Shown one piece after another: positions 5,011 through 6,089 of a stretch of DNA of 6,089 bases (its first letter is position 1; each line of letters starts with the position of its first letter). Under the pieces are notes generated by a model. It saw nothing but the letters and a program-made list of their open reading frames with translations. It was not told the DNA's origin and searched no databases. The position numbers were made by a program, and so were the translations under genes. The DNA comes from Saprospiraceae bacterium (GTDB taxonomy: Bacteria > Bacteroidota > Bacteroidia > Chitinophagales > Saprospiraceae). Location: positions 1 to 6,089 of the forward strand of contig JABWAJ010000362.1 of assembly GCA_013361075.1 (NCBI GenBank). The letters are read 5' to 3'.

Positions 5011-5955
5011 ATGCCCATAATCGGCCGAATCAAAGGAATCATTTTAAGAATGTTTTTTGGAGATCACCCCCCCCCTCATTTTCATGCAACTAACAATGAA
5101 AAAAATGGGTTGTTTAAGATTGATGATTTGGAAATGTTCAAAGGTGATTTGACAAGTCAGGATCAAAAACAAGTCAAAAAATGGGCTAAAGAGGCAAAAT
5201 CAGCTGCTAGACTTGCCCGAAAAGGCAGCAAAAAAGCTCAGGCCAAAGTCAACTCTCTTTGCGAACAACTCAATCATTTTGTGTATACTGAGGTGAATAA
5301 GATTTTTGACGAACAAAAAATACCAGCCTTGATTGGGGGCGACCACTCGACGCCCTTTGGCGCTATACGTTCTGCAGCAGAGAGATATGACTCTTTTGGT
5401 GTACTTCATTTTGATGCGCACTCCGACACACGCGAAGCCTATGAAGGCTTTATATGGTCGCATGCCTCAATCATGTTCAATGTGCTTGAAGAAATCCCGC
5501 AAGTCACTAAATTGGTTCAAGTTGGTATTCGTGATTTTTGCGAACAAGAATTTAAATTTGTACGTTCGTTAGACGATAGAGTCTCTGTTTTTTTTGATCA
5601 AGACTTAAAAAAAGAACAAGAGTCCGGAACTCCATGGATCCATACAGTTAAAAAAATCGTCTCAACATTGCCAAATCAGATATGGATTTCATTTGATATT
5701 GATGGTCTAGATCCACGCTTTTGCCCACACACTGGGACACCTGTTCCTGGTGGGCTTGATTTTAACCAAGCGCTTACCCTCGTTCGAGAATGTGCTCTAT
5801 CTCAAAAAAAAATCATTGGGTTTGACTTAAATGAGGTTGCACCAAATCCATCTGACAAACATGACGAGTGGGATGCAAACGTGGCAATGCGACTTTTATA
5901 CAAACTTTCAGCCTGGACGCTATATAGTCAAGGGTTTGTAAAAAAACTTTGTTAA
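5011..5955 (+). CDS. DUF4160 module fused to an N-terminally shortened arginase/agmatinase-type ureohydrolase
   Basis: Residues 1 to about 63 match DUF4160, a small domain usually encoded as a stand-alone protein: MPIIGRIKGIILRMFFGDH, then the signature HPPPHFHA (19-26), ending in QVKKWAKEAK. From about residue 75 on the protein is a ureohydrolase core. All six manganese ligands of the arginase family are present: His112 (GGDHS), Asp135, His137 and Asp139 (DAHSD), Asp229 and Asp231 (DIDGLDP). The downstream His151 (SHAS) and Glu275 (DLNEVAP) are present too. Full-length Bacteroidota relatives have roughly 110-130 more residues before this point, including the first strands of the sheet; those are missing, and no ATG lies between residues 43 and 154, so the core can only be made as this fusion. 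The gene is much more AT-rich than the upstream genes. Activity is uncertain: it may be a real two-domain enzyme, a deletion product or an assembly join. Confidence 0.8.
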   Translation: MPIIGRIKGIILRMFFGDHPPPHFHATNNEKNGLFKIDDLEMFKGDLTSQDQKQVKKWAKEAKSAARLARKGSKKAQAKVNSLCEQLNHFVYTEVNKIFDEQKIPALIGGDHSTPFGAIRSAAERYDSFGVLHFDAHSDTREAYEGFIWSHASIMFNVLEEIPQVTKLVQVGIRDFCEQEFKFVRSLDDRVSVFFDQDLKKEQESGTPWIHTVKKIVSTLPNQIWISFDIDGLDPRFCPHTGTPVPGGLDFNQALTLVRECALSQKKIIGFDLNEVAPNPSDKHDEWDANVAMRLLYKLSAWTLYSQGFVKKLC

Positions 5956-5962
5956 TAATTGT

Positions 5963-6089
5963 TTACCCCAAAAAGGGATAACGATAATTTTTAGGCGGAA
6001 CAAAATTTTCTTTAATGGTTCTTGGTGAAATCCAACGGTAAAGATTGAGGATACTTCCTGCTTTATCATTGGTTCCGGAAGCCCTAGCT
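5963..6089 (-). CDS. pruA: L-glutamate gamma-semialdehyde dehydrogenase (P5C dehydrogenase), C-terminus, partial
   Basis: On the minus strand a frame is open from the window edge to a stop at 5963-5965, giving 41 residues. They begin ARASGTNDKAGS and continue with RWISPRTIKENFVPP, ending NYRYPFLG. This matches the C-terminal end of Bacteroidota 1-pyrroline-5-carboxylate dehydrogenase, which usually reads GTNDKAG...RTIKENFVPP and finishes in YRYPFLG. The enzyme oxidises glutamate semialdehyde to glutamate with NAD+, the last step of proline and arginine (ornithine) degradation. The gene converges on the ureohydrolase fusion with only seven bases between the two stop codons and no obvious terminator in the gap. 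The rest of the gene lies beyond the window. Confidence 0.85.
   Translation of the reverse strand, partial: ARASGTNDKAGSILNLYRWISPRTIKENFVPPKNYRYPFLG

Overview
The window looks like Bacteroidota chromosome, probably from the Saprospiria (Haliscomenobacter/Lewinella-like). Four things point there: the tail of a type IX secretion sorting domain at the left edge, several TAnnTTTG promoter boxes, no recognisable Shine-Dalgarno sequences, and protein types typical of the phylum. The phylum call is fairly firm; the class is inference. Metagenomic origin is possible and matters for the right end.

Layout, left to right. (1) 1-90: C-terminus of a probable T9SS cargo protein, followed by a clean intrinsic terminator at 126-166. 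(2) 193-900: a VapBC-type toxin-antitoxin operon. A ribbon-helix-helix antitoxin overlaps a PIN-domain toxin by an ATGA junction, and inverted repeats lie just upstream of a TAnnTTTG box. The toxin lacks one of the four usual acidic active-site residues (Gly98 where Asp is expected). (3) 901-1164: non-coding DNA with a hairpin, a 14-bp tandem duplication and an AATCATCAAT-type inverted repeat, ending in a promoter. (4) 1165-2619: a Tat-exported Gfo/Idh/MocA oxidoreductase. (5) 2620-2879: a gap with a long-range 9-bp inverted repeat, a C8 run and a candidate promoter. (6) 2880-4103: a TetA-like MFS drug/H+ antiporter without an adjacent regulator. (7) 4250-4999: a conserved-looking protein of unknown function with two folded ends joined by a Pro-rich linker containing a 30-bp tandem repeat. 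(8) 5011-5955: an unusual fusion of a DUF4160 module to the metal-binding core of an arginase/agmatinase-type ureohydrolase whose own N-terminus is missing. (9) 5963-6089, minus strand: the C-terminus of L-glutamate gamma-semialdehyde dehydrogenase (pruA), convergent with the fusion gene.

Base composition changes near position 5000. By hand count it runs from mid-50s percent G+C in the part of the upstream gene sampled to the mid-to-high 30s in the first part of the fusion gene; the pruA fragment also looks AT-rich by eye. The last 1.1 kb may therefore be an acquired segment, a recombination junction or an assembly chimera. Arginase and PruA both belong to arginine/proline breakdown to glutamate, so the right end may be a small catabolic locus whose arginase has been rearranged. 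The other genes show no obvious common pathway and probably form separate transcription units.
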